A DNA stretch of 64,000 bases from Paenibacillus durus (GTDB taxonomy: Bacteria > Bacillota > Bacilli > Paenibacillales > Paenibacillaceae). Position numbers and translations under genes: made by a program. The first letter of the stretch is position 1; the number at the start of each line of letters is the position of its first letter. Positions 25,138 through 34,302 of this stretch are shown piece after piece. The notes under the pieces are model-generated. The model made no database searches and was not told the DNA's origin. It saw only the letters and a list, made by a program, of their open reading frames with translations. The stretch lies in NCBI RefSeq assembly GCF_000756615.1, contig NZ_CP009288.1:372001-436000 (forward strand), read 5' to 3'.

Positions 25138-26046
25138 ATGGAAACGATTATACAAACGACGGAACTGGTGAAAAAATATCGCGGCCGGACGGCGGTGGAT
25201 CACCTGGATCTGAGCATCGGGAGAGGAGAAATTTACGGATTTCTCGGGCCGAACGGCGCGGGCAAGACGACGACGATCCGTATGCTGCTCGGTTTGATCG
25301 CGCCGACGGAGGGGCGCGTCGAAATCTTCGGCAAGGATCTCCGCAAGGAGAGACTGGACATTCTGCGGAGAGTTGGCTCGCTTGTCGAATCACCTTCCTA
25401 CTACGGCCATTTGTCGGCGGTGGAGAACCTGGAGGCGATCCGCCGCATTCTCGGCGCGCCGAAACGCCGCATCGCCGAGGTGCTGGATATCGTCTCCCTG
25501 ACCGGAGAGGAGAAGCGTCCGGTCAAGGGGTTCTCGCTCGGGATGAAGCAGCGGCTCGGCATCGCCGCCGCGCTGCTCGGCAGCCCCGAGCTGCTCATTC
25601 TGGATGAGCCGACGAACGGGCTCGACCCGTCCGGCATTCAGGAGATCCGCAGCCTGATCATGTCGCTGCCACAGGAGCACGGCATTACCGTGCTCGTGTC
25701 CAGCCATCTGCTGAGCGAAATCGAGCACATGGCTGGAACGGTCGGCATCATCCGCCAAGGCCGGATGATCTACCAGGACACGATTGCCCATCTCCGCCAG
25801 CGCTCGGCGGGAGAGATGCGGCTGGTCGTGTCGGAGCCGGAGGCCGCTTTGGAGGAAGCCTGCCGCAGAGGATATGACGGCATGCTGCGGACAGGCGAGC
25901 TCCGCTTCTCCGGAATGAACGATGCGCAGGTCGCCTTGCTGGTCAAGGCTCTGGTAGAGCAAGGGCACGCCATATACCGGGTAGAGGAGCAGCGGCAGTC
26001 TCTTGAGGAATTCTTTCTGCAGGTTGTGGAAAGGGAGGGGCTGTGA
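25138..26046 (+). CDS. Lantibiotic/bacitracin-type ABC transporter ATPase
   Basis: A 302-residue ATPase of the BcrA/lantibiotic-immunity class. Walker A GPNGAGKTT, Q-loop VESPSYYGHL, signature FSLGMKQRLGIAAALL, Walker B LLILDEPTNGLDPSG and the His in VSSHLLSEIEHMA are present, with a C-terminal extension of about 85 residues typical of the group. With the two following membrane proteins it would export or expel a cell-envelope-active peptide. It starts 63 bases after the kinase gene and overlaps the next gene by four bases. The peptide is unknown; no lantibiotic biosynthesis gene is in the window. Confidence 0.93.
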   Translation: METIIQTTELVKKYRGRTAVDHLDLSIGRGEIYGFLGPNGAGKTTTIRMLLGLIAPTEGRVEIFGKDLRKERLDILRRVGSLVESPSYYGHLSAVENLEAIRRILGAPKRRIAEVLDIVSLTGEEKRPVKGFSLGMKQRLGIAAALLGSPELLILDEPTNGLDPSGIQEIRSLIMSLPQEHGITVLVSSHLLSEIEHMAGTVGIIRQGRMIYQDTIAHLRQRSAGEMRLVVSEPEAALEEACRRGYDGMLRTGELRFSGMNDAQVALLVKALVEQGHAIYRVEEQRQSLEEFFLQVVEREGL

Positions 26047-26759
26047 TGAGCAGGCTGCTCGCAGCCGATTGGCTGAAAATCCGGGGCAAGGGCCTCTGGC
26101 TTCTGGTGCTTGTGGGACCCCTCGGCGTTACAGCGCTGCAGGCGCTCAATTTCGGACTCCGCTTCGATTATATGAAGAAGACATATGCCGGGGACTTGTG
26201 GGGCGGACTGCTGGATAACACCGTGCAGTTTGTACCTGTGGCGCTTTTTCTTGGCGGTACGCTGGTCTGTTCCCTAATGTCCAATATTGAGCACCAGACC
26301 AGCGCGTGGAAGCAGCTTCTCGCCCTGCCGGTCTCGCGCATAGCGGTGTTCGTATCCAAGCTTCTGCTATGCCTGCTGCTGCTGGCCGTGTCCTGTCTGC
26401 TGCTCTCCGGCTTCGTCACGGCGCTCGGTCTCATTTTCGGCTTTGGGGCTTCCGCAATTCCGGTCTATGACATTCTGCGCATCGGCTTTCTGTCCTGCGC
26501 CGCCGTTATGCCCTTTATCGCGCTTCAGCTGTGGCTGTCGCTGGCCTTCCGGAACCAGGCGCTGCCGGTTTCAATCGGCGTGATTTGCGCTATTGTGTCG
26601 CCTTTTACGACCACCCTATCGGAGTGGCTGCCGATTAACTGGCCGTACCTCGCGTGGAGCGGTCCGAACCGTCTTTATTTTGCGGGGGCGGGACTTGCGC
26701 TGGGCCTGCTGGTACTGCTGCCGGGAGCGGCGCATTTCGCAAGGAAGGATGTGAGCTGA
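26043..26759 (+). CDS. ABC-2 permease, lantibiotic-immunity type (1)
   Basis: A 238-residue protein with six hydrophobic helices, opening with a short amphipathic stretch (LLAADWLKIRGKGLWLLVLV) and containing the family segment QTSAWKQLLALPVSR after helix 2. This matches the paired permeases of lantibiotic-immunity exporters (MutE/EpiE type). It overlaps the ATPase gene by four bases and precedes a homologous permease by four bases, so the complex is probably a heterodimer plus two ATPases. Confidence 0.88.
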   Translation: MMSRLLAADWLKIRGKGLWLLVLVGPLGVTALQALNFGLRFDYMKKTYAGDLWGGLLDNTVQFVPVALFLGGTLVCSLMSNIEHQTSAWKQLLALPVSRIAVFVSKLLLCLLLLAVSCLLLSGFVTALGLIFGFGASAIPVYDILRIGFLSCAAVMPFIALQLWLSLAFRNQALPVSIGVICAIVSPFTTTLSEWLPINWPYLAWSGPNRLYFAGAGLALGLLVLLPGAAHFARKDVS

Positions 26760-26763
26760 CAGT

Positions 26764-27501
26764 ATGAAGATGTTTCTAAGAATTCTGTCAGCCGAAAGAC
26801 TGAAGCTGTCCGGCTCCTATATATGGCTGCTTGTACTGGCCAGTCCAGCCGCTGCGGTGCTGATGGGGCTGTTCGCCGCCTCTCCGAAGGGCGGAAAGCT
26901 GGATTGGACGATACTGCTTACGGTTATGTCGATGCTTCACGCTGCATTGTTTCTGCCGATCCTGTCCGGGCTGTACGCCGCCATGCTGTGCCGTCACGAG
27001 CATCTGGACGGCGGCTGGAAGGCGCTGCTGGCGCTGCCGGTCTCGCGGACGGCTGTATACATCGCCAAGTTTACGATGGCTGCTCTGCTGCTCGCAGCGA
27101 CCCAGGCCGTCTTCATGGCCGCGGTCATCGGAACGGGATTATTCCGAGGAATCGGGGCTCCCATTCCTTGGGAACTGCTCGTCAGAAGCATTACTGCCAG
27201 CTTTGTAGCCTGCCTGCCGCTTGCGGCGCTCCAAATGACCGTTTCCCAGGCGTGGAGCAGCTTCGCCGCTCCGCTTGCGCTGAACGTCAGCTTTACGCTG
27301 CCCAATATTTTAATTGCGAACTCGGCCACCTACGGCCCTTATTATCCATGGGTACAGCCGCTGCTAGCCATGCTTCCCCATGGGCAGGCGGACCGTGGAG
27401 CGTTCAATCTGCCGCTTGAGAGCCTGCTAATCGTCGTGCTGGGCAGCTTTGTCATCTTTTTCGCAGCAGGTCTGCTGTCTTTCCGCCGCAAGGCGGTATG
27501 A
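26764..27501 (+). CDS. ABC-2 permease, lantibiotic-immunity type (2)
   Basis: A 245-residue membrane protein homologous to its upstream neighbour: six helices, an opening ILSAERLKLSGSYIWLLVLA and the shared motif DGGWKALLALPVSRTAVYI. The two permeases presumably arose by duplication and form the channel of one exporter. It is the last gene of the regulator-kinase-ATPase-permease cluster. No strong terminator follows; a weak stem with a T-run lies near 27585-27635. Confidence 0.88.
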   Translation: MKMFLRILSAERLKLSGSYIWLLVLASPAAAVLMGLFAASPKGGKLDWTILLTVMSMLHAALFLPILSGLYAAMLCRHEHLDGGWKALLALPVSRTAVYIAKFTMAALLLAATQAVFMAAVIGTGLFRGIGAPIPWELLVRSITASFVACLPLAALQMTVSQAWSSFAAPLALNVSFTLPNILIANSATYGPYYPWVQPLLAMLPHGQADRGAFNLPLESLLIVVLGSFVIFFAAGLLSFRRKAV

Positions 27502-27612
27502 ACCGGTTAGAACAGTCTGCCGGATGACGGCAAATCCGGAGCTTTTGCCATTCGCCGCCGTTCTCCCAGGCTTTAAGAATGGGCGGAGTTATGGCCGGTC
27601 AGGTCTCATTAA

Positions 27613-27642
27613 TGGACATTCGCCCTCTTTTTTTCTTATAAT
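27613..27642 (+). promoter_or_regulatory. Promoter of the ArsR-family gene
   Basis: TGGACA (27613-27618), an 18-base spacer and TATAAT (27637-27642) lie 54 bases before the ATG. No SmtB-type palindrome is seen here, unlike the promoter of the ATPase gene. Confidence 0.6.
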
Positions 27643-27696
27643 GGTCTAAGAGCGGCGGCTGGCCAGACCGGACCTCGCTGCAAGGAGGTTAAGCAG

Positions 27697-28062
27697 ATGA
27701 AACCGGCGGCTATCGAAGAATGCGACAATACCTGTAACGGCTCGGAGGTTTCTCCCGAGAATATCCGGTTAACCCTGCCGGAAAGGGCGACGACCGACAA
27801 GATGGCGGAACTGTTCAAGGCGCTCGGCGATCCGACAAGGGTTAGGCTGATTTACGCATTATCCCGCCAGGAGCTTTGTGTGCATGATCTGTCAGCTATT
27901 TTGGACATGGGCCAGTCGGCGGTGTCCCACCAGCTTCGCTATTTGCGGAACTTGCGGATCGTGAAGCGGCGTAAAGAAGGCAAGACCGTATTTTATTCGC
28001 TGAATGACGCGCATGTCGAGCAGATCTTTTTGCAGACGCATGAGCATATCAGACACGAATAG
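27697..28062 (+). CDS. ArsR/SmtB-family metal sensor
   Basis: A 121-residue winged-helix repressor: FKALGDPTRVRLIYALSRQE, then ELCVHDLSAIL (the ELCVCDL-type alpha-3 position, with one Cys replaced by His), MGQSAVSHQLRYLRNLRIV (recognition helix) and the wing VKRRKEGKTVFYSLND. The C-terminal helix DAHVEQIFLQTHEHIRHE holds the Asp/His pattern of the alpha-5 Zn site in SmtB/CzrA. The N-terminus has two Cys (ECDNTC), as in CadC-like sensors. It probably senses Zn or Cd and represses the ATPase gene downstream, which carries a matching operator. AAGGAGG precedes the ATG. Confidence 0.92.
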   Translation: MKPAAIEECDNTCNGSEVSPENIRLTLPERATTDKMAELFKALGDPTRVRLIYALSRQELCVHDLSAILDMGQSAVSHQLRYLRNLRIVKRRKEGKTVFYSLNDAHVEQIFLQTHEHIRHE

Positions 28063-28105
28063 GAACAGGAATAAGGGTGCGGATTGTACCTTCTAAAATA
28101 AGCAA

Positions 28106-28146
28106 GCAAAACGGCAGGAGACCCTTTCGGTCTGCTGCCGTTTTTT
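28106..28146 (+). terminator. Terminator after the ArsR-family gene
   Basis: aaaacggcag (28108-28117) pairs with ctgccgtttt (28135-28144), enclosing a second stem (agacc/ggtct), and is followed by a T-run. It separates the sensor gene from the ATPase gene, which has its own promoter. Confidence 0.88.
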
Positions 28147-28261
28147 GCTGGTGTGCCAGCTAGTTGAAGCTGTGTTCCGCCGATTGTGAGATGGCCGTTT
28201 TTTTCAAGTTCAGCGCAAGCAGGATGCACGAAATTTTCATCCCCGTCAAGCTCGTTACCGA

Positions 28262-28291
28262 TTGACACCGGAAATGGGATAGGAATATAAT
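28262..28291 (+). promoter_or_regulatory. Promoter of the Zn/Cd ATPase gene
   Basis: TTGACA (28262-28267), an 18-base spacer and TATAAT (28286-28291): a near-consensus sigma-A promoter. Confidence 0.8.
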
Positions 28292-28303
28292 GAGGTTAAC
28301 AAC

Positions 28304-28323
28304 ATATGAACAGTTGCTCATAT
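28304..28323 (+). promoter_or_regulatory. SmtB/CzrA-type operator
   Basis: The 20-base imperfect palindrome atatgaaca-gttgctcatat matches its own complement at 16 of 20 positions and contains the TGAACA...TCA core of SmtB/CzrA/CadC operators. It lies 12 bases after the -10, where a bound repressor would block the promoter. The adjacent ArsR-family protein is the obvious ligand. Confidence 0.75.
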
Positions 28324-28358
28324 ATTAATCGTAAGCGTTACGGAAGGGGCTGGGGAGA

Positions 28359-30656
28359 GTGAATACGGTAGAGCCAACGGTCAAACGCCAATGGATATTG
28401 GAAGGTCTGCACTGCGCCAACTGCGCGATGAAAATTGAGAACCGGGTGAGCAAGATGGACGGGGTCGCTTCCTGTTCGGTCAATTTTGCAACCAAGACGC
28501 TGACGATGGAAACGGACAGCAGCTTTCCGGAGACAGGGGTTTCTCAGGTTGAGCAGACGGTGGTCTCGATTGAACCGCATGTGCGGCTGCTGGAGAAGAG
28601 AGCCGCAGCGGTCTCCCGGTCTGCCGCTTATACCGGAACGGTTCGCGGAAACGTTCAAGTTCGGAGCCACCGCGAAGCGCATGGGCATGAACACGGAGAT
28701 GAACATGAACACGAGGATGGGCATGAACACGAGGACGAACATGAACACGCACATGCCGGAGAAGAAGGCCACACGCACGGACATTCGCACAGCCATGGCG
28801 AGGGAGAGACGCGGCGGACATTGCTGCGCCTCGGGGTCGGGGCGGCACTGGCCGCAGCCGGTTACCTCATTCCATTCGGAGGTTACTGGGAGCTTGCTCT
28901 CTTCCTGCTGGCTTACCTTGCGGCAGGCGGAAATGTCGTATGGCAGGCCGTGAGAAATATCGCACGGGGACAAGTGTTTGACGAGAACTTTCTGATGGCG
29001 CTGGCGACCATCGGCGCATTCGCGATTGGCCAGTACCCGGAAGGCGTCGCCGTCATGCTGTTCTATCAGGTTGGCGAGCTGTTCCAGGGCCTTGCGGTCA
29101 ACCGTTCCCGGCGCTCCATCACGGCGCTGATGGATATCCGGCCCGAAACGGCGCGCCTGCGGACCGGGGAAGAGACGAAAATCGTCTCTCCGGAGCGGGT
29201 AAATATCGGGGATATCATCGTCGTGCAGCCGGGCGAGAAGGTTCCGCTTGACGGAACGGTCATCGAAGGCCGCGCGATGATGGATACCTCGGCGCTGACC
29301 GGCGAATCGGTTCCGCGGTCGGCAGAACCGGGAAGCGCGGTGCTGAGCGGATTCATTAACAAGAACGGCGTTATCACCGTGGAGGTAACTCAGACGTTTG
29401 CGGAATCGGCGGTTTCCAAAATTCTGGAGCTGGTACAGAATGCGTCGAATAACAAGGCCAAGACCGAGAACTTCATTACCCGGTTCGCCCGGGGCTACAC
29501 GCCTGTTGTCGTCATTACGGCCGCGCTGCTGGCCGTGGTACCTCCTCTGTTCAGCGGAGCGACGTTCTCCGACTGGATTTACCGGGCGCTGGTCTTCCTC
29601 GTAATCTCCTGCCCATGCGCCCTCGTCGTATCGATTCCGCTCGGCTTCTTCGGCGGCATCGGGGCGGCATCGCGCAGCGGTATCCTGATTAAAGGCAGCA
29701 ACTACCTGGAGGCGCTGAACGATGTCAAGACCGTAGTCTTTGACAAAACGGGCACGCTGACCAAGGGACAGTTCAAGGTGACGGGTATTCATCCGGCAGA
29801 AGGCGTGACGGAGAGCGAGCTGCTGCGGCTGGCCGCGTACGCGGAGAGCCATTCGGGCCATCCGATTGCGGAGTCCATTGTCGCGGCTTACGGTCAGCGC
29901 ATCGAAGCAAGCACTATTACCGACTACAATGAAATTTCCGGCCACGGTATCCGGGCATCTGTTGAAGGCCGCATAGTCCTCGCGGGGAACGCGCGTCTTA
30001 TGGAGCGGGAAGGCATCGCATTCTGGCAGCCTGCCGGAACCGGAACAATCGTGCATTTGGCCGTGGACGGCCAATATGCCGGCAGTCTTGTCATCGCCGA
30101 CGAAGTGAAGGAGGATGCGGCCCGGGCGATTTCCGCTCTCCGCAAAATCGGCGTAGCCAAGACAGTGATGTTGACCGGCGATGCATCAGCGGTGGCCGAG
30201 GATGTAGGGAAGCGGCTGGGCATCGGCGAAATCCATGCCGAGCTTCTGCCCCAGCATAAGGTGGAGCAGATCGAACGCCTGGAATCCCAAAAGGCGGGCC
30301 GGGAAAAAATCGCCTTTGTCGGCGACGGCATCAACGATACGCCTGTTCTGGCGCGAGCGGATGTTGGGATCGCGATGGGGGGACTGGGATCGGATGCCGC
30401 CATCGAGGCGGCGGACATCGTCATTATGACCGATGAGCCGTCCAAGATTGCATCGGCGATCGGTATCGCCCGCCGCACCCGGACGATTGTGTGGCAGAAT
30501 ATTATATTCGCGCTTGGGGTTAAGGTGGTCTTTCTGCAGCTTGGAGCGTTCGGCATCGCGACGATGTGGGAAGCGGTCTTCTCCGATGTCGGCGTGACGG
30601 TGCTTGCGGTGCTCAACAGCATGCGGGCGCTTCGCGCACCCTCTGTGCAGGGTTAA
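28359..30656 (+). CDS. cadA: Zn/Cd/Pb-exporting P1B-type ATPase
   Basis: A 765-residue metal efflux pump. One N-terminal metal-binding domain (LHCANC, C19/C22), then a striking His/Glu/Asp-rich linker (about residues 100-150, repeated HEHE/HEDEHEH units), the P1B membrane part with CPCALVVSIP, actuator TGES, phosphorylation site DKTGTLTKG, SGHPIAES and GDGINDTPVL. CPC followed by ALVVSIPLG and the final helix with GVKVVFLQLG are the Zn/Cd class. The His-rich stretch probably buffers Zn. GTG at 28359 is the only plausible start, although its ribosome site is unusual (GGAAGG 11 bases away or GGGGAGA adjacent). An SmtB-type operator precedes it. Confidence 0.94.
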   Translation: MNTVEPTVKRQWILEGLHCANCAMKIENRVSKMDGVASCSVNFATKTLTMETDSSFPETGVSQVEQTVVSIEPHVRLLEKRAAAVSRSAAYTGTVRGNVQVRSHREAHGHEHGDEHEHEDGHEHEDEHEHAHAGEEGHTHGHSHSHGEGETRRTLLRLGVGAALAAAGYLIPFGGYWELALFLLAYLAAGGNVVWQAVRNIARGQVFDENFLMALATIGAFAIGQYPEGVAVMLFYQVGELFQGLAVNRSRRSITALMDIRPETARLRTGEETKIVSPERVNIGDIIVVQPGEKVPLDGTVIEGRAMMDTSALTGESVPRSAEPGSAVLSGFINKNGVITVEVTQTFAESAVSKILELVQNASNNKAKTENFITRFARGYTPVVVITAALLAVVPPLFSGATFSDWIYRALVFLVISCPCALVVSIPLGFFGGIGAASRSGILIKGSNYLEALNDVKTVVFDKTGTLTKGQFKVTGIHPAEGVTESELLRLAAYAESHSGHPIAESIVAAYGQRIEASTITDYNEISGHGIRASVEGRIVLAGNARLMEREGIAFWQPAGTGTIVHLAVDGQYAGSLVIADEVKEDAARAISALRKIGVAKTVMLTGDASAVAEDVGKRLGIGEIHAELLPQHKVEQIERLESQKAGREKIAFVGDGINDTPVLARADVGIAMGGLGSDAAIEAADIVIMTDEPSKIASAIGIARRTRTIVWQNIIFALGVKVVFLQLGAFGIATMWEAVFSDVGVTVLAVLNSMRALRAPSVQG

Positions 30657-30684
30657 GTTCCAGACTAAGACTGATCAAAATCAT

Positions 30685-30740
30685 TAAAAGAACCACCGGA
30701 ATGGCTATCAATATGGATGCCATTTCCGGTGGTTCTTTTA
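30685..30740. terminator. Bidirectional terminator between cadA and ldh
   Basis: A stem of about 20 bp with one bulge (taaaagaaccaccgga... and ...ttccggtggttctttta), with an A-run and a T-run at its ends, lies between two convergent genes. Confidence 0.9.
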
Positions 30741-30779
30741 CTTAATGCCCCAAGAATCGCCCTATCTTTCGCGAGGTCA

Positions 30780-31733
30780 TCAGCTAGGGCTGAGACTGTC
30801 GATGCCGCGGCGGATAATATCGCACGAAGCGGTAAACTTGGCGGACTCTTCCTCGTTTAGATTCAGCTCGATCAACTCTTGTATGCCTTCTCCCCCAATG
30901 ATGGCGGGCACGCCGGTACAGATGCCCTTCTGTCCGTATTCTCCGTCCAGGATGGCGGACACGGCGATGATTTTATGCTCGTCGTTCAGGATGGAGCGGG
31001 CGATATACGCCAGCGCGCTGCCGATTCCAAAATGCGTTGAGCCCTTGCGGGTGTAAATCTCCCAGCCGGCATCCCTGGTCTTGCGGGCGAGATCACCGAG
31101 GTCCAGATGCTTGAACCGTTCGCGATGCTGATCCAGAATATGCAGGATCGGCTTGCCGCCGATGGTCACATGCGACCAGGCCACAAACTGTGATTCGCCA
31201 TGCTCGCCGAGCGCATAGCCGTTCACACTGCGGGGATCGATGGAGAATACCTCGGACAGCAGCGTCTTCAGTCTGGACGAATCGATGGATGTCCCTGTTC
31301 CGATTACCCTGTGGCGCGGCAGGCCGGAGATTTGCCAGACGAGATAAGTCACAATATCTACGGGATTGGCGGCGATGACAAAAATACCGTCGAACCCGCT
31401 CTCCACAATCGGCGTAACGATGCTTCGGGTAATGGTCTTCGCGTCGTCGAGCACATCAAGCCGGGTCTGCCCGGGCTTCGGATTAGCTCCTGCCGTTAAG
31501 ATTACAATATCCATGCCGGCGCAATCGCTTGTAGTTCCGGCGTATACTTTGGTCCGCGTACCCATAAAATCCGTACAATGCGAAAGATCAAGCGCCTGCG
31601 CCATTGCGCGGTCATATGTGCGGTCGACCATCATAATTTCATCACAAATCGCCTGATTGACCATGGAATAGGCGCAGCTGGAGCCGACCAATCCGGAACC
31701 GACGATCGCTACTTTTCTTGATTTTCTTTTCAT
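30780..31733 (-). CDS. ldh: L-lactate dehydrogenase
   Basis: A 317-residue NAD-dependent dehydrogenase of the LDH/MDH superfamily, which interconverts pyruvate and lactate. The Rossmann start VAIVGSGLVGSSCAYSM, the VDRTYDRAMAQALDL segment, NPVDIVTYLVW, GTGTSIDSSRLKTLL and the catalytic His in YALGEHGESQF are present. The loop residue pattern GANPKPGQTRLDV (Gln, then Arg) favours lactate over malate. ATG at 31733 is used. It is monocistronic and convergent with the metal ATPase. Confidence 0.93.
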   Translation of the reverse strand: MKRKSRKVAIVGSGLVGSSCAYSMVNQAICDEIMMVDRTYDRAMAQALDLSHCTDFMGTRTKVYAGTTSDCAGMDIVILTAGANPKPGQTRLDVLDDAKTITRSIVTPIVESGFDGIFVIAANPVDIVTYLVWQISGLPRHRVIGTGTSIDSSRLKTLLSEVFSIDPRSVNGYALGEHGESQFVAWSHVTIGGKPILHILDQHRERFKHLDLGDLARKTRDAGWEIYTRKGSTHFGIGSALAYIARSILNDEHKIIAVSAILDGEYGQKGICTGVPAIIGGEGIQELIELNLNEEESAKFTASCDIIRRGIDSLSPS

Positions 31734-32038
31734 CTGCCTATCCTCGCTCTCTTATAAAAGATGGCTAAAGATTCGTTAATCCGAAAAACTCGGTCTATGA
31801 CTTCATTTTACCCTAAATACCCGTAAGTTACCTGACATGAGTGAAAAAAGGTACATGCTCCTCTTGCCGCATTAGCGCGCAAACCGGACCTCTATAGGAA
31901 CTATGCTTACATGCGCAATTAACCGCATGGAAGCCATGCGGAAGGTAAATGGCGGATGCCAGTCACAGCTCATTGCGGACAAAGGGAACTTTCTGGCCTA
32001 CGTTGCCGGGAATGCCTCATGGAGACAACCTGGGTCTG
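31734..32038. other. Intergenic region with a small perfect hairpin
   Basis: About 300 bases without a gene. It should contain the ldh promoter (minus strand; TATAAG near 31750 is one -10 candidate). ccgcatgg (31923-31930) and ccatgcgg (31934-31941) form a perfect 8-bp stem with a three-base loop and no T-run. Nothing else is recognised. Confidence 0.4.
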
Positions 32039-32536
32039 CTACCGCGAAACAAGCGTATCTTGCGGAACGAGCTTGCGGTAGGTTCGAAACATAAAGACCC
32101 TCCAATGCAGAATCATGCCGAATGCCAGAATAAAGAATAGACCGCCTGACTGCGGAATGGATATGTAGCGGTCGATGAATTCATGCAGCAGCGTGCGGAC
32201 CAGAAGCAATCCGAGCAGAACAAGAATGAAGCTCTTGGAGCGTTTGGCGTAAATCAGCCCCTCCTTTTCGTGGAAGGTGGTCGTTTTAATAAGCGGATAA
32301 GCAAAAACAAACCATCCCGCAAGAAAAGCGGCAAGCGCCCACCATAGAGGAACCCTGACCTCGGGAACGGCAAACATGATGAAGCCGGTCGACATGCCCA
32401 GCGGCGGGATAAGGATTTTGCGGAGGGTAACGGGGCGGTCGCTTGCTTTTAATCGGATAAAAATAACCATCAGCGCCATCAGCAGCGCGCCCAAGGTGGA
32501 GCCGATATGCAGTAACGACGGATTGATGCTGCCCAT
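32039..32536 (-). CDS. CcdC-like membrane protein
   Basis: A 165-residue protein with five hydrophobic helices and the family segments LRKILIPPLGMSTGFIMF and FHEKEGLIYAKRSKSFILVLLGLLLVRTLLHEF. This matches CcdC/DUF1453 proteins, first named from a Bacillus cytochrome-c maturation locus; a role in cytochrome c assembly is not firmly shown, and ccdA is not next to it here. The start ATG at 32536 follows GAGAGGAACGTGAATC. It appears monocistronic. Confidence 0.85.
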   Translation of the reverse strand: MGSINPSLLHIGSTLGALLMALMVIFIRLKASDRPVTLRKILIPPLGMSTGFIMFAVPEVRVPLWWALAAFLAGWFVFAYPLIKTTTFHEKEGLIYAKRSKSFILVLLGLLLVRTLLHEFIDRYISIPQSGGLFFILAFGMILHWRVFMFRTYRKLVPQDTLVSR

Positions 32537-32731
32537 GATTCACGTTCCTCTCTGAATTAAAAGTGGAGTATGTACATTATAGCAAAAAATGCCTTCGGCA
32601 CCTAAACGTCTGCGCCCAGCCGATCCTCGCACCGCTGCCAAATGTAAACGAAAAAAACCGCCAAGCGGCCAGCCAGGCGATTATATTGCTCAGCATATTG
32701 TTTGTAAATAGGCTGCTGCAGGGTAAAGTAA

Positions 32732-32995
32732 TTAGGAACGGGTTCGCCGTCCACCCATCGAATGCATGACCAAGCTGACGATTGCAATAAGAACGATCGC
32801 GCCGATCAAAGACGGCAGGACGTAGAATTCACTGACACGCGGACCCCAGTCACCCAGAAAACTGCCCAGCCAGGAGCCCAGAATACCGGCGATAATGTTG
32901 CCGATAATGCCTCCCGGAATATCTCTTCCCATGATCAGGCCTGCCAACCAACCAATAATACCGCCAACAATCAGCATCCATATGAGACTCATCAT
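32732..32995 (-). CDS. GlsB/YeaQ/YmgE-family small membrane protein
   Basis: An 87-residue, Gly-rich membrane protein with three helices (LIWMLIVGGIIGWLAGLIMG, GGIIGNIIAGILGSWLGSFL, VLPSLIGAIVLIAIVSLVMH), the standard form of the transglycosylase-associated/YmgE family found in stress responses. Its biochemical function is unknown. AAAGGAG lies nine bases before the paired ATG-ATG start. It stands alone. Confidence 0.92.
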   Translation of the reverse strand: MMSLIWMLIVGGIIGWLAGLIMGRDIPGGIIGNIIAGILGSWLGSFLGDWGPRVSEFYVLPSLIGAIVLIAIVSLVMHSMGGRRTRS

Positions 32996-33123
32996 GCTTC
33001 AGCTCCTTTAGGGTATTAGTATTGGATGCTAACTATTAACCTAAAATGGAAGGTTTCAATCAGGTGTCATATTTTGCCGAAATATCAGAATCCTACTACC
33101 TTTTGTTAAAGGAGACGCTTAGT

Positions 33124-34176
33124 ATGAAACGCTCAGATGAAGTATTGTTTTATATCGGAACGTACAGTCCCGAAGAGCAGCCGTCCATTTATTTTTGCGG
33201 ATTGAATACAGGAAATGGAGAGATGAGAATCATTCAACAAACCTCGGGAATCGAGAATCCATCCTACATAACGCTGAACCGTGCAGGGAATGTGCTGTAT
33301 GCCGTCAGCGAGAAGGAAGCCGGGGAGGTCAGCGCTTATTCCGTCGATCCCGGGACAAATAAGCTGTCCATGCTGGGCGCGCGGCGGACAGAGGGAGGAG
33401 CCCCCTGCTACGTTTCTATCTCTCCGGAGGGGGACTATGTATTTGTCTCCAACTATTCGGGAGGCAATGTCAATGCTTTCCCGGTTAATGAAGACGGCTC
33501 GCTCGGGGAGATGTCCTCCCAGGTCCTTCATGCCGGCAAGGGCTTTCGCGAAGACCGGCAGGAAGCGCCGCATCCGCATTCCGTAATCTCAGACGCAAGC
33601 GGGAAGCGGGTACTGGTATGCGATCTCGGCCTCGACCGGATTATGCTCTACCGTCACGAAGACGGCAAGCTCACCCGGTATGGCGAAGTGGTGCTGCCTG
33701 ACGGCTCGGGACCGCGCCATTTGGCATTCCATCCGAGCGGAAAGTGGCTGTACTGCGTCAACGAACTGAATTGTACGGTATCGGTCCTTGGGGCGGGAGA
33801 GCCATCCGGGAATCTTGAAGTCCGGCAGCATCTGTCCACACTGCCGGAGCAGTACGGCGCGGGAAGCGACGATACGGCGGCCGATATTCACACCTCCCCT
33901 TGCGGCCGGTTCCTGTATGTATCCAACCGCGGGCATGACAGCATCGCCCTGTTCCACGTTGATAAAGGAACCGGCTTGCTGAAGGCGATGGATTGGCAGA
34001 GCACCGGCGGCCATACGCCGCGCAACTTCGCCATTGCCGGAGGAATGCTGCTTGCCGCCAATCAGAACAGCGGCAATATTACGTCGTTTACGATCGACAG
34101 CGAGAACGGCAGGCTGATTCCAACGGGCAATGAACTGGAAGTGCCGAAGCCGGTCTGTATTGCCATTCTGAGTTGA
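33124..34176 (+). CDS. Lactonase family protein (6-phosphogluconolactonase-like)
   Basis: A 350-residue seven-bladed beta-propeller of the Pgl/YkgB type. Characteristic repeats are visible: FYIGTYSPEEQPSIYF, CYVSISPEGDYVFVSNYSGG, ARHLAFHPSGKWLYCVNEL-like (here PRHLAFHPSGKWLYCVNE), DIHTSPCGRFLYVSNRGHDS and TPRNFAIAGGMLLAANQNS. Some members hydrolyse 6-phosphogluconolactone in the pentose phosphate pathway; others act on different lactones, so the substrate is provisional. ATG at 33124 is chosen for AAAGGAGA eight bases upstream; the frame is open 26 codons further left without a ribosome site. Confidence 0.9.
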   Translation: MKRSDEVLFYIGTYSPEEQPSIYFCGLNTGNGEMRIIQQTSGIENPSYITLNRAGNVLYAVSEKEAGEVSAYSVDPGTNKLSMLGARRTEGGAPCYVSISPEGDYVFVSNYSGGNVNAFPVNEDGSLGEMSSQVLHAGKGFREDRQEAPHPHSVISDASGKRVLVCDLGLDRIMLYRHEDGKLTRYGEVVLPDGSGPRHLAFHPSGKWLYCVNELNCTVSVLGAGEPSGNLEVRQHLSTLPEQYGAGSDDTAADIHTSPCGRFLYVSNRGHDSIALFHVDKGTGLLKAMDWQSTGGHTPRNFAIAGGMLLAANQNSGNITSFTIDSENGRLIPTGNELEVPKPVCIAILS

Positions 34177-34302
34177 ATGAGCTCAGTATTTTCATAAAAT
34201 TTATAGTTCTCCAAAAATATAGAAGGAATTGGTAATGGAAACTCGAATAGATATCGTTGATACGCATTTTTGTCACATTCCTTAACCGAAATGGGGGATA
34301 GG

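Noticed and set aside
28338..30074. 578-codon frame on the minus strand opposite the Zn/Cd ATPase
   Set aside because: It mirrors a gene with all P1B-ATPase motifs; the translation is Arg/His-rich without any fold signal.
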